DNA of 64,000 nucleotides from JACDAV01 sp964626755. Lineage in GTDB: Bacteria; Chloroflexota; Limnocylindria; Limnocylindrales; CSP1-4. Each line of letters starts with the position of its first letter. Position 1 is the first letter of the stretch. This document shows positions 16,699 through 25,618 of the stretch, one piece after another. The DNA is taken from assembly GCA_964626755.1 (NCBI GenBank), contig CAZVGO010000014.1, forward strand, positions 85,596 to 149,595, read 5' to 3'. Below the pieces are notes generated by a model, which was not told the origin of the DNA, ran no database searches, and saw only the letters and a list, made by a program, of their open reading frames with translations. A program made the translations under genes and the position numbers.

Positions 16699-18240
16699 TC
16701 ACGGGCGGCCGAACGGCTCCACGATGCTGCCGCGCACGAGAGCGTGGCTGATGTCCGCCAGGCGCGCGGCCGCGGCCTCGTACGTCCGGAATCGCTCGTC
16801 GTAGAGCGGTACATGATCGAGCCTGGGTCGAACCATGCGGATTGACCTGGCGACGGGTCTAACGGCGGTACCGGGTCCGGACATCGCCCAGCGAGCCAGC
16901 ATGGCGGCCCCGAGCGCGGGCCCGTGCGGGTCCACCATCCGGGCCGGTTGCCCGAGGGTGTCGACGAGGATCTCCCGCCACAGCCGACTCGCCACACCAC
17001 CGCCACTCAGCGTCGGACGCTCCACGGCCAGGCCGATAGAGCGGACGAGGTCGCGACAGGCCCGGAGTGAAAACGCGACGCCCTCGAGCACCGCCCGGCA
17101 CAAGTGTGCTCGCCCGTGGGCGGACGACAGCCCGAGGAACGCAGCCCGCAGGTCGCGGTCCCAGTACGGTGCCCGCTCTCCGTCGAGGAACGGGAGGAAC
17201 AGGACGCCACCGGCACCCACGCCGACGCGCGCAGCCGGGCGGTCCATCGACGCGAAACCACCGGCGCCATCGCCGGTGGTGGCGCCGCGGGGCAACAGCT
17301 CGCGCAGCCAGCCGTAAGCGATGGCGGCCGTGCTTGTCGCGGCAATCCCGTACCAGCGATCCGTGACGGCGTGCGGGTAGGTCATGATCCGTGGGTGCGG
17401 GATAGGCGTGTCCGACACGGCGACCACTGTGCCGGTGCTTGCGATCTTGACGAGAGAGCTCCCGGGCTCGACCGCGTCGACAGACACGAGCTCGACGGCC
17501 GTGTCGGTCGCGCCGACGATGACCGGGGTCCCGCGGGGAAGGCCGAGCGCACGCGCCCACCCATCGACGAGGCCGCCCGCGACGTCGGTCGCAGGCCGGA
17601 TCGGCGGTCGCGCGTCCGCTGCGATGCCGGCCTCGCGACAGAGGTCGTCGAGCCACACCCCGGCGCGGGGGTCGTACATCGCGGTGCCGGCGGCGTCGGA
17701 CGGGTCGACGGCGGCCTCGCCCGTCATCGCGAACCGGACGTAGTCTTTCTGTGTGACGAGCAGGCGGATGCGCGGCCACAGCCCGGGGGCTACGGAGCGC
17801 AGCCACACGAGCTGGGGAAGCGTCCAGCCCGCCGACAGCTCCACGAACGTCCGATCGAAGAGCGACGATCCGAACGCGGAGCGGAGGGCGGCCGCGGCGT
17901 CGCTTGCGCGTCCATCGAACGCGAGGAGCGCTCGGGCGAGGGCGCGCCCGTCCGACCCGACGAGCACGCCGACGTGGGCCGGCGCCGTAAGCCCGATCGC
18001 CCGGACGGAGCCCCTCTCCGCCGCTCGGGCGCACGCTCGGACCGTCCTGCGGACCGCGGCGAGCCAGTCCTCCGGATCCTGCGTTACTTCACCGTCCAGA
18101 CGGCGACGCGTGGGATATGGCGCGACCGCACTATGGGCGATGCGCCCGCCAGGATCGAGGAGGATCGCCTTGCAGGCGCTCGTGCCGATGTCGACACCGA
18201 TCCAGGAGCCGTCGCGGAGCGTGGCGGGGAGACTTGACAT
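16699..18240 (-). CDS. FGGY-family carbohydrate kinase (xylulokinase-like)
   Basis: A 513-residue kinase with both FGGY actin-fold halves. The N-terminal phosphate loop is WIGVDIGTSACKAILLD, followed by FDGRASDAAAAL and QKDYVRFAMTGE. The second half has VIVGATDTAVELVSV, KIASTGTVVAV, the FGGY signature region LFLPFLDGERAPYWD and LSGGGVASRLWREIL. It phosphorylates a ketose or polyol; the group covers xylulose, erythritol, ribitol and others, and specificity cannot be read. ATG 18240 has no Shine-Dalgarno; ATG 18252 is an alternative. It is divergent from E1alpha, with operator g between them. Confidence 0.88.
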   Translation of the reverse strand: MSSLPATLRDGSWIGVDIGTSACKAILLDPGGRIAHSAVAPYPTRRRLDGEVTQDPEDWLAAVRRTVRACARAAERGSVRAIGLTAPAHVGVLVGSDGRALARALLAFDGRASDAAAALRSAFGSSLFDRTFVELSAGWTLPQLVWLRSVAPGLWPRIRLLVTQKDYVRFAMTGEAAVDPSDAAGTAMYDPRAGVWLDDLCREAGIAADARPPIRPATDVAGGLVDGWARALGLPRGTPVIVGATDTAVELVSVDAVEPGSSLVKIASTGTVVAVSDTPIPHPRIMTYPHAVTDRWYGIAATSTAAIAYGWLRELLPRGATTGDGAGGFASMDRPAARVGVGAGGVLFLPFLDGERAPYWDRDLRAAFLGLSSAHGRAHLCRAVLEGVAFSLRACRDLVRSIGLAVERPTLSGGGVASRLWREILVDTLGQPARMVDPHGPALGAAMLARWAMSGPGTAVRPVARSIRMVRPRLDHVPLYDERFRTYEAAAARLADISHALVRGSIVEPFGRP

Positions 18241-18258
18241 GGGGGGAACCATACGACT

Positions 18259-18272
18259 ATAGACAGGTATAG
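18259..18272. promoter_or_regulatory. Candidate GntR operator g (ATAGAC-AG-GTATAG)
   Basis: With the two preceding bases it reads CTATAGACAGGTATAG, one base away from the consensus. It lies in the 88-base divergent gap between the sugar kinase (18240) and E1alpha (18329) and could control both. Confidence 0.66.
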
Positions 18273-18328
18273 AATAGTGCCGCCGCGGCTCGCGGCGTGC
18301 GGACCGAGCAGAGGGAGCCCATCGTCCC

Positions 18329-19315
18329 GTGACCAGTCCCGCGAGGGCGGAGCCCGATCTCGACGCGCCGATCAGTCTGGCGGACATCGCGCCGGCCCGT
18401 GCGCTCGACCTGTACGGCAGGATGCAGCTGATCCGCGGCTTCGAGGGCCGCGTCAATACGATGTTCCTGCGTGGACGCATCCCCGGCACGATCCACCTGT
18501 CGACGGGGCAGGAGGCGTGCGCCGTCGGAGGGTGCGATCCACTCCGTCAGGACGACTGGGCGATCCTCACCCATCGCGGTCACGGGCAAGCACTCGCGAA
18601 AGGCATCCCGGCTCGCTCCATCATGGCCGAGCTGTTCGCCCGCGAGACCGGCTGCTGCCGCGGGATGGGCGGCTCGCTCCACGTCGGCGACATCGCATAC
18701 GGCGCCCTGCCGGCGATCGGCATCGTCGGTGCTGGGATTCCGATCGCGGCCGGCCTGGCCATGGCCGCCACGCGTGACGACAGTGGGCGGATCGTCGTCT
18801 GCTTCACGGGTGACGGCGCGATGATGGAAGGCGACACGCACGAGGGTTTCAACCTGGCGGGCCTGTGGCGGCTTCCGGTCGTCTTCGTGTGCGAGAACAA
18901 CATGTACTCGATCAGCACGCGGATCGAGCGGCAGATGGTCGAGACGTCCATCTCGGCCCGGATGTCGTCGTACGGGATCGAGGCGGTCACGGTGGACGGC
19001 AACAACGTCGTGACCGTCGCGGCGGCCGTCGGCGAAGCCGTCGATCGAGCACGGAACGGCGGCGGACCGTCGCTCATCGAGTGCCTCACGTATCGTCAGA
19101 GCGGCCACAAGCGGGACGATCCGGCGACGTATCGTCCGCGGGACGAGGTCGCACTGTGGCTCCAGCGCGATCCTATCGTCCGGTTCCGCGCCGCGATCAA
19201 TGCAGCCGGACTGAGCGACGACGCCGACGCCGTCGACCGGGACGTGGAGGCGACGCTCGACGACGCGGTCGCGTTCGCCGATGCGAGCCCGATGGCGACC
19301 GGCATCCGCTCATGA
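18329..19315 (+). CDS. 2-oxoacid dehydrogenase E1 alpha subunit (ThDP-dependent)
   Basis: A 328-residue E1alpha of the PdhA/AcoA type. It shows RGFEGRVNTMFLRGRIPGTIHL, THRGHGQALAKGI, GCCRGMGGSLHVGD, and the ThDP-Mg motif GDGAMMEGDTHEGFNLA ending in CENN. YRQSGHKRDDP replaces the phosphorylation-loop region of the family. GTG 18329 follows AGGGAG by eleven bases. It overlaps E1beta by four bases. The partner E2 is at 5392, under a related operator. The subfamily is near acetoin/pyruvate-type dehydrogenases, but the substrate is undetermined. Confidence 0.88.
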   Translation: MTSPARAEPDLDAPISLADIAPARALDLYGRMQLIRGFEGRVNTMFLRGRIPGTIHLSTGQEACAVGGCDPLRQDDWAILTHRGHGQALAKGIPARSIMAELFARETGCCRGMGGSLHVGDIAYGALPAIGIVGAGIPIAAGLAMAATRDDSGRIVVCFTGDGAMMEGDTHEGFNLAGLWRLPVVFVCENNMYSISTRIERQMVETSISARMSSYGIEAVTVDGNNVVTVAAAVGEAVDRARNGGGPSLIECLTYRQSGHKRDDPATYRPRDEVALWLQRDPIVRFRAAINAAGLSDDADAVDRDVEATLDDAVAFADASPMATGIRS

Positions 19316-20307
19316 CGACGATCATCGAGGCCCTGCGCACCGCGCTGACCGACGAACTCGAGTCTGACCCGCGCGTCTTCGTCATGGGTGAGGACATCGG
19401 CATCGGCGGCTCGTTCCATCTCACGCTCGGGCTGCAAGACCGCTACGGCGCCGACCGGATCATCGACACCCCCGTCTCGGAGGCCGGCTTCGTCGGGCTC
19501 GCGATCGGAGCCGCGATCGCTGGCCAGCGGCCGGTCGTCGACTTCCAGTACGGCGACTTCCTGTTGTGCGCCGCGGACCAGGTCATCCAGCAGGCGTGCA
19601 AGCTCGGCTTCATGTCTGGCGGGCAGTTCACGGTCCCGCTCGTGCTCCACGCGCCGACCGGTGCGTCCGGACGTGGTGCCCAACATGCGAACTCGATCGA
19701 GAACCTCTTCCATTCTGTGCCCGGGCTCGTGGTCGGAGTCCCCTCGACCCCGCAGGACGCGAAGGGGATGATGACCGCTGCGATCCGCCACCCGGAACCC
19801 GTGCTGTTGTGCAGCCACAAGCACCTGTACGGGACCAAGGGCCGGAGCGTGGAGGATAGCGCCCTCGGTGACGTCCCCGACGGGTCGTACGAGATCCCCA
19901 TCGGTAAGGCGGAGGTCCGGCGTGCCGGCACCGACGTGACGATCGTCGGAACGCTGCTCATGGCCCACCGAGCCCTGCAGGCAGCCGAGCTGCTGGCAAC
20001 CGACGGGATCTCGGCCGAGGTCATCGACCTCCGTTGGGTCGCGCCGATCGATGTGGCGACGGTCGTCGAATCCGTCCGGCGCACCGGCCGGCTCGTGGTC
20101 GCGCAGGAAGGGGCGGAACGCGGCGGCTGGGCGGCGACCCTCGTCGCCGCCGTCGCGGAACAGGCGATCGACGCCCTCGATGCCCCGGTTGCCCGGCTCA
20201 CCGGACCCGACTCACCGATCCCTTTCGCGCCGCATCTGGAAGCCGCGTACGTGCCGACGGCTGGGCAGATTGCAGCCCGTGCCCGCATGCTTCTTGGGGC
20301 ACCTTAG
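19312..20307 (+). CDS. 2-oxoacid dehydrogenase E1 beta subunit
   Basis: A 331-residue partner of E1alpha with EALRTALTDELESDPRVFVMGEDIG, RIIDTPVSEAGFVGLAIGAAIAG, PTGASGRGAQHANSIENLFHSVPGLVV (stated here in two overlapping parts, each conserved in the family) and a C-terminal transketolase-like domain (VIDLRWVAPIDVATVVESV, VAQEGAERGGW). The ATG at 19312 overlaps the E1alpha stop in ATGA. The complex would decarboxylate a 2-oxo acid onto the E2 lipoyl group. No dihydrolipoyl dehydrogenase gene follows; the next gene is convergent and unrelated. Confidence 0.9.
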   Translation: MTTIIEALRTALTDELESDPRVFVMGEDIGIGGSFHLTLGLQDRYGADRIIDTPVSEAGFVGLAIGAAIAGQRPVVDFQYGDFLLCAADQVIQQACKLGFMSGGQFTVPLVLHAPTGASGRGAQHANSIENLFHSVPGLVVGVPSTPQDAKGMMTAAIRHPEPVLLCSHKHLYGTKGRSVEDSALGDVPDGSYEIPIGKAEVRRAGTDVTIVGTLLMAHRALQAAELLATDGISAEVIDLRWVAPIDVATVVESVRRTGRLVVAQEGAERGGWAATLVAAVAEQAIDALDAPVARLTGPDSPIPFAPHLEAAYVPTAGQIAARARMLLGAP

Positions 20308-20393
20308 AGCCCGCTGTCTTTGAGCTGCGGCGGTGGATACCCCGGGCCAAGAGCAGCCGCGACAGATGATCTCGTATTGCCCTGCGATCCGTG

Positions 20394-22730
20394 TCATGCG
20401 CGGGCGGGCGCGTCATCCGGCTCGCTGACCGGACCCTCGATCGTCACCTTCGGCAGCCACGACAGCCAGCGCGGCATCCACCAGTTCCAGTCGCCGAGGA
20501 GGCGCATCGACGCGGGCAGGAGGACGCTCCGGACGACGGTCGCATCGAGGAAGATCGCGACCGCGAGGCCGAACCCGAGCTGCCGGACGATCACGAGCTG
20601 CAGCGTCACGAAGACCGCGAACACGACGATCATGATCGCGGCCGCGCTCGTGATCGTGCCGGCGGTGATCGCGATCCCGCGTGCCACGGCGTCGTTCGAT
20701 GGCATCCCCCGGTCGCGCGCCTCCTTGACCCGGGTGAGGATGAACACGTGGTAATCCATCGACAGCCCGAAGAGGATCGTGAAGATGAAGATCGGCACGA
20801 ATGCTTCGATGACGCCCGGCTTGATGCCGAGAACGTCGGCCAGCCAGCCCTCCTGGAACACGAGCACCAGGAGGCCGTACGCCGCACCGGTCGAGAGCAG
20901 GTTGAGGATGATCGCCTTGATCGGGATCACGATCGAGTGGAACGCGACGAGCAGCAGCAGGAACGACAGGCCCAGGACGAAGAGGAACACGAGCGGCATC
21001 CCATCGGCATAGAACCCGGTGATGTCGAGCGTCGACGCGGCCGGGCCGGTGACGTACGCCGCGACGCCGGGGAGGCCACCGAACACGGCCGGCACGACCC
21101 TCGAGCGGACCTCGCGGACGATGTCCCTGTTGGCGTAATCGTTGCTGCTGCCGGCGAGGGTGAACGACACGAGCCCGACGGTCCCGTCCGGTGACAGACC
21201 ACTCTCAACTGGCCCGCTGACCCCGTTGATCTCGAGGACGGCCGGCTCCAACCGCTCGATTGCGGCCTGGGTCTGTGGCTCATCGGCGCGGGTCACGACG
21301 ACGACCAGCTCGAGCGTGGAGCCCTGCGGCCACTCGCGATCCATGAGGTTGACGGCCTGGACCGCCTCGAGCGAGTCGGGGAACGACCTGAAGTCGCTCT
21401 GGCCGATGTGGAGGCGGGTGACCGGCCAGGCCATCGCGAGGAGAATCGCGGACGTGGCGACCGCCGCCAGGACGGGACGCCGCATGACGGCCCGCACGAC
21501 CCGGGCCCACGCCCCACTGCCCTCCCCCCGGTCCCGGCCGAGGAACGGGATCCGGCCGCCGTCGATCCCGTTGCCGAGGATCGCGAGGGTCGCCGGGAGG
21601 AACGTCAGGCTGCCCACGACCGAGATGAACACGACCGCGATCGTCCCGATCGCCATCGACCGGAAGAGCGGGTCGTCGAGCATGAGCAGGCCGGCGATCG
21701 AGATCATCACGGCGAGCCCGCTGAAGAACACTGCCCGGCCGGCCGTGCTGCTGGCGGTCTCGATGGCCCGCAGCTTGTCCGTCTTGTTGCCTCGCTCGAT
21801 CAACCAGCCCTTGCCGAATCCGAACTTGGGTCGGGGTGGGTTCGCGCCGTGGCGGCGGCGCTCGGTCCGGTAGCGGGTCAGCATGAACAGCGAGTAGTCG
21901 ACTGCGACCGCGAGCCCGATGAGGACGATGAGCTGCCCGGCGTACGGGCTGACCGGCGCGACCGCCTGGCTGTAGATGCCGAGGATCCCGAACGCGGCGG
22001 CGAGCGCGGTCATGGCGAGGACGAGCGGCACGAGGGCGGCGACGACCGCACCGAACGCGATGAGGAGAATGAGGAACGTCAGCGGGATCGTCAGGCGGAG
22101 GGAGCCGTCGAGGTCGGATGTGACGAGCTCGCTGATCTCGTCGTTGGCGAGCATGCCGTTGAGGGCGTGGATCTCGAGCGCCGGATTAGCGGCGCGCAGC
22201 TCGTCGGCGAGGGCCGGGATCGGTGCCAGCTTCGCCTCGGTCTCGTCACCCTCGCCGAACGCGCGGGCGACGATTCGGACCGTGCTGCCGTCGGGCGATA
22301 CGAGCCCGAGCTCGGGTGGCGCGAGCAGCGGATTGACGACCTCGCGGAAGGCCGCCACCGGTGCGTCCGCCCCGTCGACGGTGACCTCGAGAGCGGTGAG
22401 TCGATCGACGATGCCGCCAATCGCCGAAGCATTCGCGGGCTCGTCGATTCGCCCCGATGGCGTGGAAACGACCAACAGGAGTTGCGCCGACGGCTCTGCT
22501 CGGCCGGCGGCACCGTACACGATCCACGCCTGCGCGGATTCGCGACGTGCGCGGGTGTCCTCGTCGACGGCATCCTCGGAGCGTGTCCCGCCCATCGCGA
22601 TGCTGGCCGCGAACAGCCCGAGCGTGACCACGAACCACGCCGCGACGACGGGCCACCGATGGCGGGAGCTCCACGCCGCGACGCGGACGGTCCAGGGGGC
22701 GCGGCCGGCTGGCTGTGACGGGGCGGGCAC
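20394..22730 (-). CDS. MMPL/RND-family transporter
   Basis: A 778-residue membrane protein built as two repeats of 1+5 transmembrane helices with two large external loops. The duplicated signatures are LAVAVDYSLFMLTRYR (first half) and FGLSMDYHVFILTRVKEAR (second half), whose Asp-Tyr pairs match the proton-relay sites of MmpL proteins. It likely exports lipids or hydrophobic compounds. The start is GTG 22730, six bases after TAGGCT, so transcripts may be leaderless. It is the last of four genes on this strand (aldehyde dehydrogenase, methyltransferase, NUDIX, MMPL), only 13 bases past the NUDIX stop. Confidence 0.88.
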   Translation of the reverse strand: MPAPSQPAGRAPWTVRVAAWSSRHRWPVVAAWFVVTLGLFAASIAMGGTRSEDAVDEDTRARRESAQAWIVYGAAGRAEPSAQLLLVVSTPSGRIDEPANASAIGGIVDRLTALEVTVDGADAPVAAFREVVNPLLAPPELGLVSPDGSTVRIVARAFGEGDETEAKLAPIPALADELRAANPALEIHALNGMLANDEISELVTSDLDGSLRLTIPLTFLILLIAFGAVVAALVPLVLAMTALAAAFGILGIYSQAVAPVSPYAGQLIVLIGLAVAVDYSLFMLTRYRTERRRHGANPPRPKFGFGKGWLIERGNKTDKLRAIETASSTAGRAVFFSGLAVMISIAGLLMLDDPLFRSMAIGTIAVVFISVVGSLTFLPATLAILGNGIDGGRIPFLGRDRGEGSGAWARVVRAVMRRPVLAAVATSAILLAMAWPVTRLHIGQSDFRSFPDSLEAVQAVNLMDREWPQGSTLELVVVVTRADEPQTQAAIERLEPAVLEINGVSGPVESGLSPDGTVGLVSFTLAGSSNDYANRDIVREVRSRVVPAVFGGLPGVAAYVTGPAASTLDITGFYADGMPLVFLFVLGLSFLLLLVAFHSIVIPIKAIILNLLSTGAAYGLLVLVFQEGWLADVLGIKPGVIEAFVPIFIFTILFGLSMDYHVFILTRVKEARDRGMPSNDAVARGIAITAGTITSAAAIMIVVFAVFVTLQLVIVRQLGFGLAVAIFLDATVVRSVLLPASMRLLGDWNWWMPRWLSWLPKVTIEGPVSEPDDAPARA

Positions 22731-22743
22731 GGGTAGAGCCTAG

Positions 22744-23202
22744 CTAAAGCCGGCCCAGCAGGCGGTCGACGAGCTCTGCCTGGGCCGGGTTGAGCCGCCG
22801 CTTCGCCTCGTCAGGTTCGAACCACTCGACTCGGTCGACCTCCGGCGTATCGATCCAGTTCCCGGACCCCGGCGGCCACTCGAGCGGGAACGTGTTGCTC
22901 TGGGCCGCGGCCGGATCGAGGTCGCCCTCGCACGCCCAGGCGAGGACGACCTTGCCGGACTTCTGGCGAATCTCGCCGAGGGGCAGGCACTCCCCGGCGG
23001 GCGGTTCGTGACCGGTTTCCTCCTCGAACTCGCGGCGGGCGACGTCGAGCGGTTCCTCGCCCGATTCGATCTCGCCCTTCGGCACGCTCCAAGCGCCGGC
23101 ATCCCGCTTCGACCACATCGGCCCACCGGGATGCGCGAGCAGGACCTCCACGCCGTCACGACGACGGCGGTAGAGGAGCAGACCCGCGCTCGATTTCGGC
23201 AT
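22744..23202 (-). CDS. NUDIX hydrolase
   Basis: A 152-residue NUDIX protein. The Nudix box is complete: GEIESGEEPLDVARREFEEETG matches Gx5Ex7REUxEExGU when read across residues ~45-67. SAGLLLYRRR and WSVPKG precede it. It hydrolyses nucleoside-diphosphate-linked compounds; the substrate is unknown. ATG 23202 lies five bases after the methyltransferase stop, so a longer frame starting at 23409 inside that gene is rejected. Confidence 0.88.
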   Translation of the reverse strand: MPKSSAGLLLYRRRRDGVEVLLAHPGGPMWSKRDAGAWSVPKGEIESGEEPLDVARREFEEETGHEPPAGECLPLGEIRQKSGKVVLAWACEGDLDPAAAQSNTFPLEWPPGSGNWIDTPEVDRVEWFEPDEAKRRLNPAQAELVDRLLGRL

Positions 23203-23207
23203 CGCCG

Positions 23208-23993
23208 TCAGCCGCGCTTGCGGGCCTTCCAGACCTCCTCGCTCGGCCAGTTGCGCGCCCACTCCGTGGTGACCCATGGGTACGAAGTCTTCGCCCCTTC
23301 CGGCGGGCGGATCTCGATCAGGTCCTCGACCTCGAAGCTGCTCTTGTGGAGAAGCCGGATCCAGTCGCCATAACCGAGGTTGAAGTTCACCGACCGGTCG
23401 CTCTTCCACTCGAGCCGATGAAGGCCGAAGTATGGCCTGAGAAGCTCATTCGTAGCCGGGATGTCGTCCGTGTCCTCGTTCGGCGAGGTCAGCGACATGA
23501 ATACGCCGTTGATCAGGAAGACGAGCCGCCCTCCCGGTCGCAGGAGACGCGACGCTTCGGGGACCCAGCGATACGGGTCCGCCCAGATGCTCGCACCGTA
23601 CTCGGAGATCGCGAGGTCGAAGCTCGCATCCGGATATGGCACGGTTTCAGCGTTGCCGTGGAGTAGCGGAAATTCGATGCCGTGCTCCCTCTGGAGTCGC
23701 CGTGCCGTCGTTAGTTGCGCCTCCGAGTTATCGATCCCGATGGGTCTGGCTCCCCGGCGGGCGAGCCAGGCGGACACGTAGCCCGTGCCGCACCCGAGCT
23801 CGATCGTGTCGAGGCCGGCGAGATCGTCGGGAAGCAGGTGAAGGTCTGCCTCCGGGATGTCCCAGATGCCCCACTTCTCCTTGCCGGGCTGTTGGCCCCA
23901 GCTCAGCTCGCCGTTCGCGACGTATTCGGCCGCCCAGACGTCCCACTCTGCACGATTGCGGCGTACGTAGTCGGGCAGTTCCCCGGTCGTCAT
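23208..23993 (-). CDS. Class I SAM-dependent methyltransferase
   Basis: A 261-residue methyltransferase. Motif I is TIELGCGTGYVSAWLARRG, followed by IGIDNSEAQLTTARRL (SAM ribose-binding acid), a motif II region LAISEYGASIW and LRPGGRLVFL. The C-terminal half lacks recognisable substrate motifs. ATG 23993 overlaps the aldehyde dehydrogenase stop (ATGA). The acceptor, whether a small molecule or lipid, is unknown. Confidence 0.87.
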   Translation of the reverse strand: MTTGELPDYVRRNRAEWDVWAAEYVANGELSWGQQPGKEKWGIWDIPEADLHLLPDDLAGLDTIELGCGTGYVSAWLARRGARPIGIDNSEAQLTTARRLQREHGIEFPLLHGNAETVPYPDASFDLAISEYGASIWADPYRWVPEASRLLRPGGRLVFLINGVFMSLTSPNEDTDDIPATNELLRPYFGLHRLEWKSDRSVNFNLGYGDWIRLLHKSSFEVEDLIEIRPPEGAKTSYPWVTTEWARNWPSEEVWKARKRG

Positions 23994-25516
23994 GCCTGAT
24001 TGTCGATCTGCGCGCGTTGCAGCCGGCCGCTGAAGTCGACGTAGATCGATTTCCATTCCGTGAACGTGTCGAGCGCCGCGTGGCCGGCCTCTCGGTGGCC
24101 GTTGCCGGTCTCCTTCCAGCCGCCGAACGGAAGGTGGACCTCGGCGCCGGTTGTTCCGGCGTTGACGTAGACGATCCCCGCCTCGAGGTCGCGCATCGCG
24201 CGGAACGCGGTGTTGACGTCTCGGGTGAAGACCGCCGCCGACAGCCCGTAGCGCGTCTGGTTCGCAGCCGTGACGGCTTCCGCGTAACCGCCGACCGGGA
24301 TGAGCGACAGGACCGGCCCGAAGATCTCCTCCTGCGCGATCCGGTCCATCGGCTTGACGCCGCGGAAGATCGTCGGCGCGAAGAAGTGGCCGTGGGCGAG
24401 GTCGCCTTCGGTCGAGGCGGCGCCGCCCAGGACGAGCTCGCCCTCGCCTCGCCCGACGTCGATGTAGCCCGCGACCTTCTCGACCGCAGCGGCGTTGATG
24501 AGCGGCCCGACGTCGACACCGTCGTTCAGCCCGCTGCCGAGACGGAGCTTCCTCGCCCTGGCCTCGAGCCGCTCGAGCAGCGGCTCGACGACGGATTCGT
24601 CGACAACCACGCGCGAGCAGGCCGTGCAGCGCTGGCCGGTCGTGCCGAACGCCGACCAGAGGATCCCATCGGTCGCGAGGTCGAGGTCGGCATCGGCCAG
24701 CACGACGACCGCGTTCTTGCCGCCGAGCTCGAGGCTCACCCGCTTGAGTCGCTTCGCTGCGCGTTCGGCGATCCGTTTGCCGGTCACCGACGAGCCGGTG
24801 AAGGAGATGACCGGGACGTCCGGCGAGTCGACGATTGCGTTGCCAACTTCCTCACCGCGGCCCGTTACGAGGTTGACGGTCCCGGCCGGGAAGCCGGCAT
24901 CGGCCATCAGCTCGACGAGGAGCGTCGCGCAGTGGGGCGTGTCGCTGGCGGGCTTGAAGACGACGGTGTTGCCGGTCACGAGCGCCGGCATCATCTTCCA
25001 GCACGGGATCGCGATCGGGAAGTTCCACGGCGTGATGATCCCGGCCACGCCGATCGGCTGGCGGATGCTCATCGCCCACTTGTCGGGCAGCTCCGACGGA
25101 ACGGTCTCGCCGGCCATCCGGCGCCCCTCGCCGGCCATGAGGAACGCGATGTCGATCCCCTCCTGGACGTCGCCACGCGCCTCCGCGAGGACCTTGCCCA
25201 TCTCGCGGGTCATCGCCCGCGAGAGGCGCTCCTTGTGCTCGGCCATGAGCGCACCGAAGCGGTAGAGGATCTCGCCACGCTTCGGTGCCGGGGTCGCGCG
25301 CCATCCCGGGAACGCCGTCTCGGCGGCTCGGACGGCCATCGCGACGTCCGCGGCCGTGCCCTGCTGGAACCTCCCGATCACGTCGCGCGTGTCGGCCGGG
25401 TTGATGCTCTCGAACGTGCCGCCGCCGTGCGACTCCACCCACTCCCCGTCAACGAAGTGGCGGAACGTGGGAAGGTCAGTTGCTCCGGGGCCGGGCGGTT
25501 TCGCGGTCGCGGTCAT
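23990..25516 (-). CDS. NAD(P)-dependent aldehyde dehydrogenase
   Basis: A 508-residue enzyme, full length for the superfamily. It has ITPWNFPIAIPCWKMMPAL (Asn of the oxyanion hole), FTGSSVTGKRI, SLELGGKNAVVVL (general base Glu) and GTTGQRCTACSRVVV with the nucleophilic Cys, then EEIFGPVLSLIPV. ATG 25516 is seven bases after a TACACT -10 element, so the mRNA is probably leaderless. Substrate class is open; the sequence resembles semialdehyde dehydrogenases as much as general aldehyde dehydrogenases. First gene of the operon ending with MMPL. Confidence 0.9.
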   Translation of the reverse strand: MTATAKPPGPGATDLPTFRHFVDGEWVESHGGGTFESINPADTRDVIGRFQQGTAADVAMAVRAAETAFPGWRATPAPKRGEILYRFGALMAEHKERLSRAMTREMGKVLAEARGDVQEGIDIAFLMAGEGRRMAGETVPSELPDKWAMSIRQPIGVAGIITPWNFPIAIPCWKMMPALVTGNTVVFKPASDTPHCATLLVELMADAGFPAGTVNLVTGRGEEVGNAIVDSPDVPVISFTGSSVTGKRIAERAAKRLKRVSLELGGKNAVVVLADADLDLATDGILWSAFGTTGQRCTACSRVVVDESVVEPLLERLEARARKLRLGSGLNDGVDVGPLINAAAVEKVAGYIDVGRGEGELVLGGAASTEGDLAHGHFFAPTIFRGVKPMDRIAQEEIFGPVLSLIPVGGYAEAVTAANQTRYGLSAAVFTRDVNTAFRAMRDLEAGIVYVNAGTTGAEVHLPFGGWKETGNGHREAGHAALDTFTEWKSIYVDFSGRLQRAQIDNQA

Positions 25517-25523
25517 GAGCCCG

Positions 25524-25529
25524 AGTGTA
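25524..25529 (-). promoter_or_regulatory. -10 element (TACACT) for a leaderless aldehyde dehydrogenase mRNA
   Basis: TACACT on the minus strand is separated by seven bases from the ATG at 25516, leaving no room for a 5' leader with a ribosome binding site. Confidence 0.55.
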
Positions 25530-25595
25530 GGTCAGCGCGGCGGAGGTGGATCGGCGCACTTCCAGGTCATCGTCCCCGCGTAACCCTGGCCGGGT

Positions 25596-25618
25596 GGCCG
25601 GAAGCAGGATTTCCGGCC
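25596..25618 (-). terminator. Hairpin after the acyl-CoA dehydrogenase gene
   Basis: GGCCGGAA and TTCCGGCC form an 8-bp perfect stem with a 7-base loop, 140 bases downstream of the acyl-CoA dehydrogenase stop. No T-tract follows on the minus strand, so terminator function is only suggested. Confidence 0.35.

Noticed and set aside
21408..22718. 436-codon frame opposite the MMPL gene
   Set aside because: Composition is that of an antisense shadow (Arg/Asp/Glu/Gly) and the minus-strand frame is a clear transporter.
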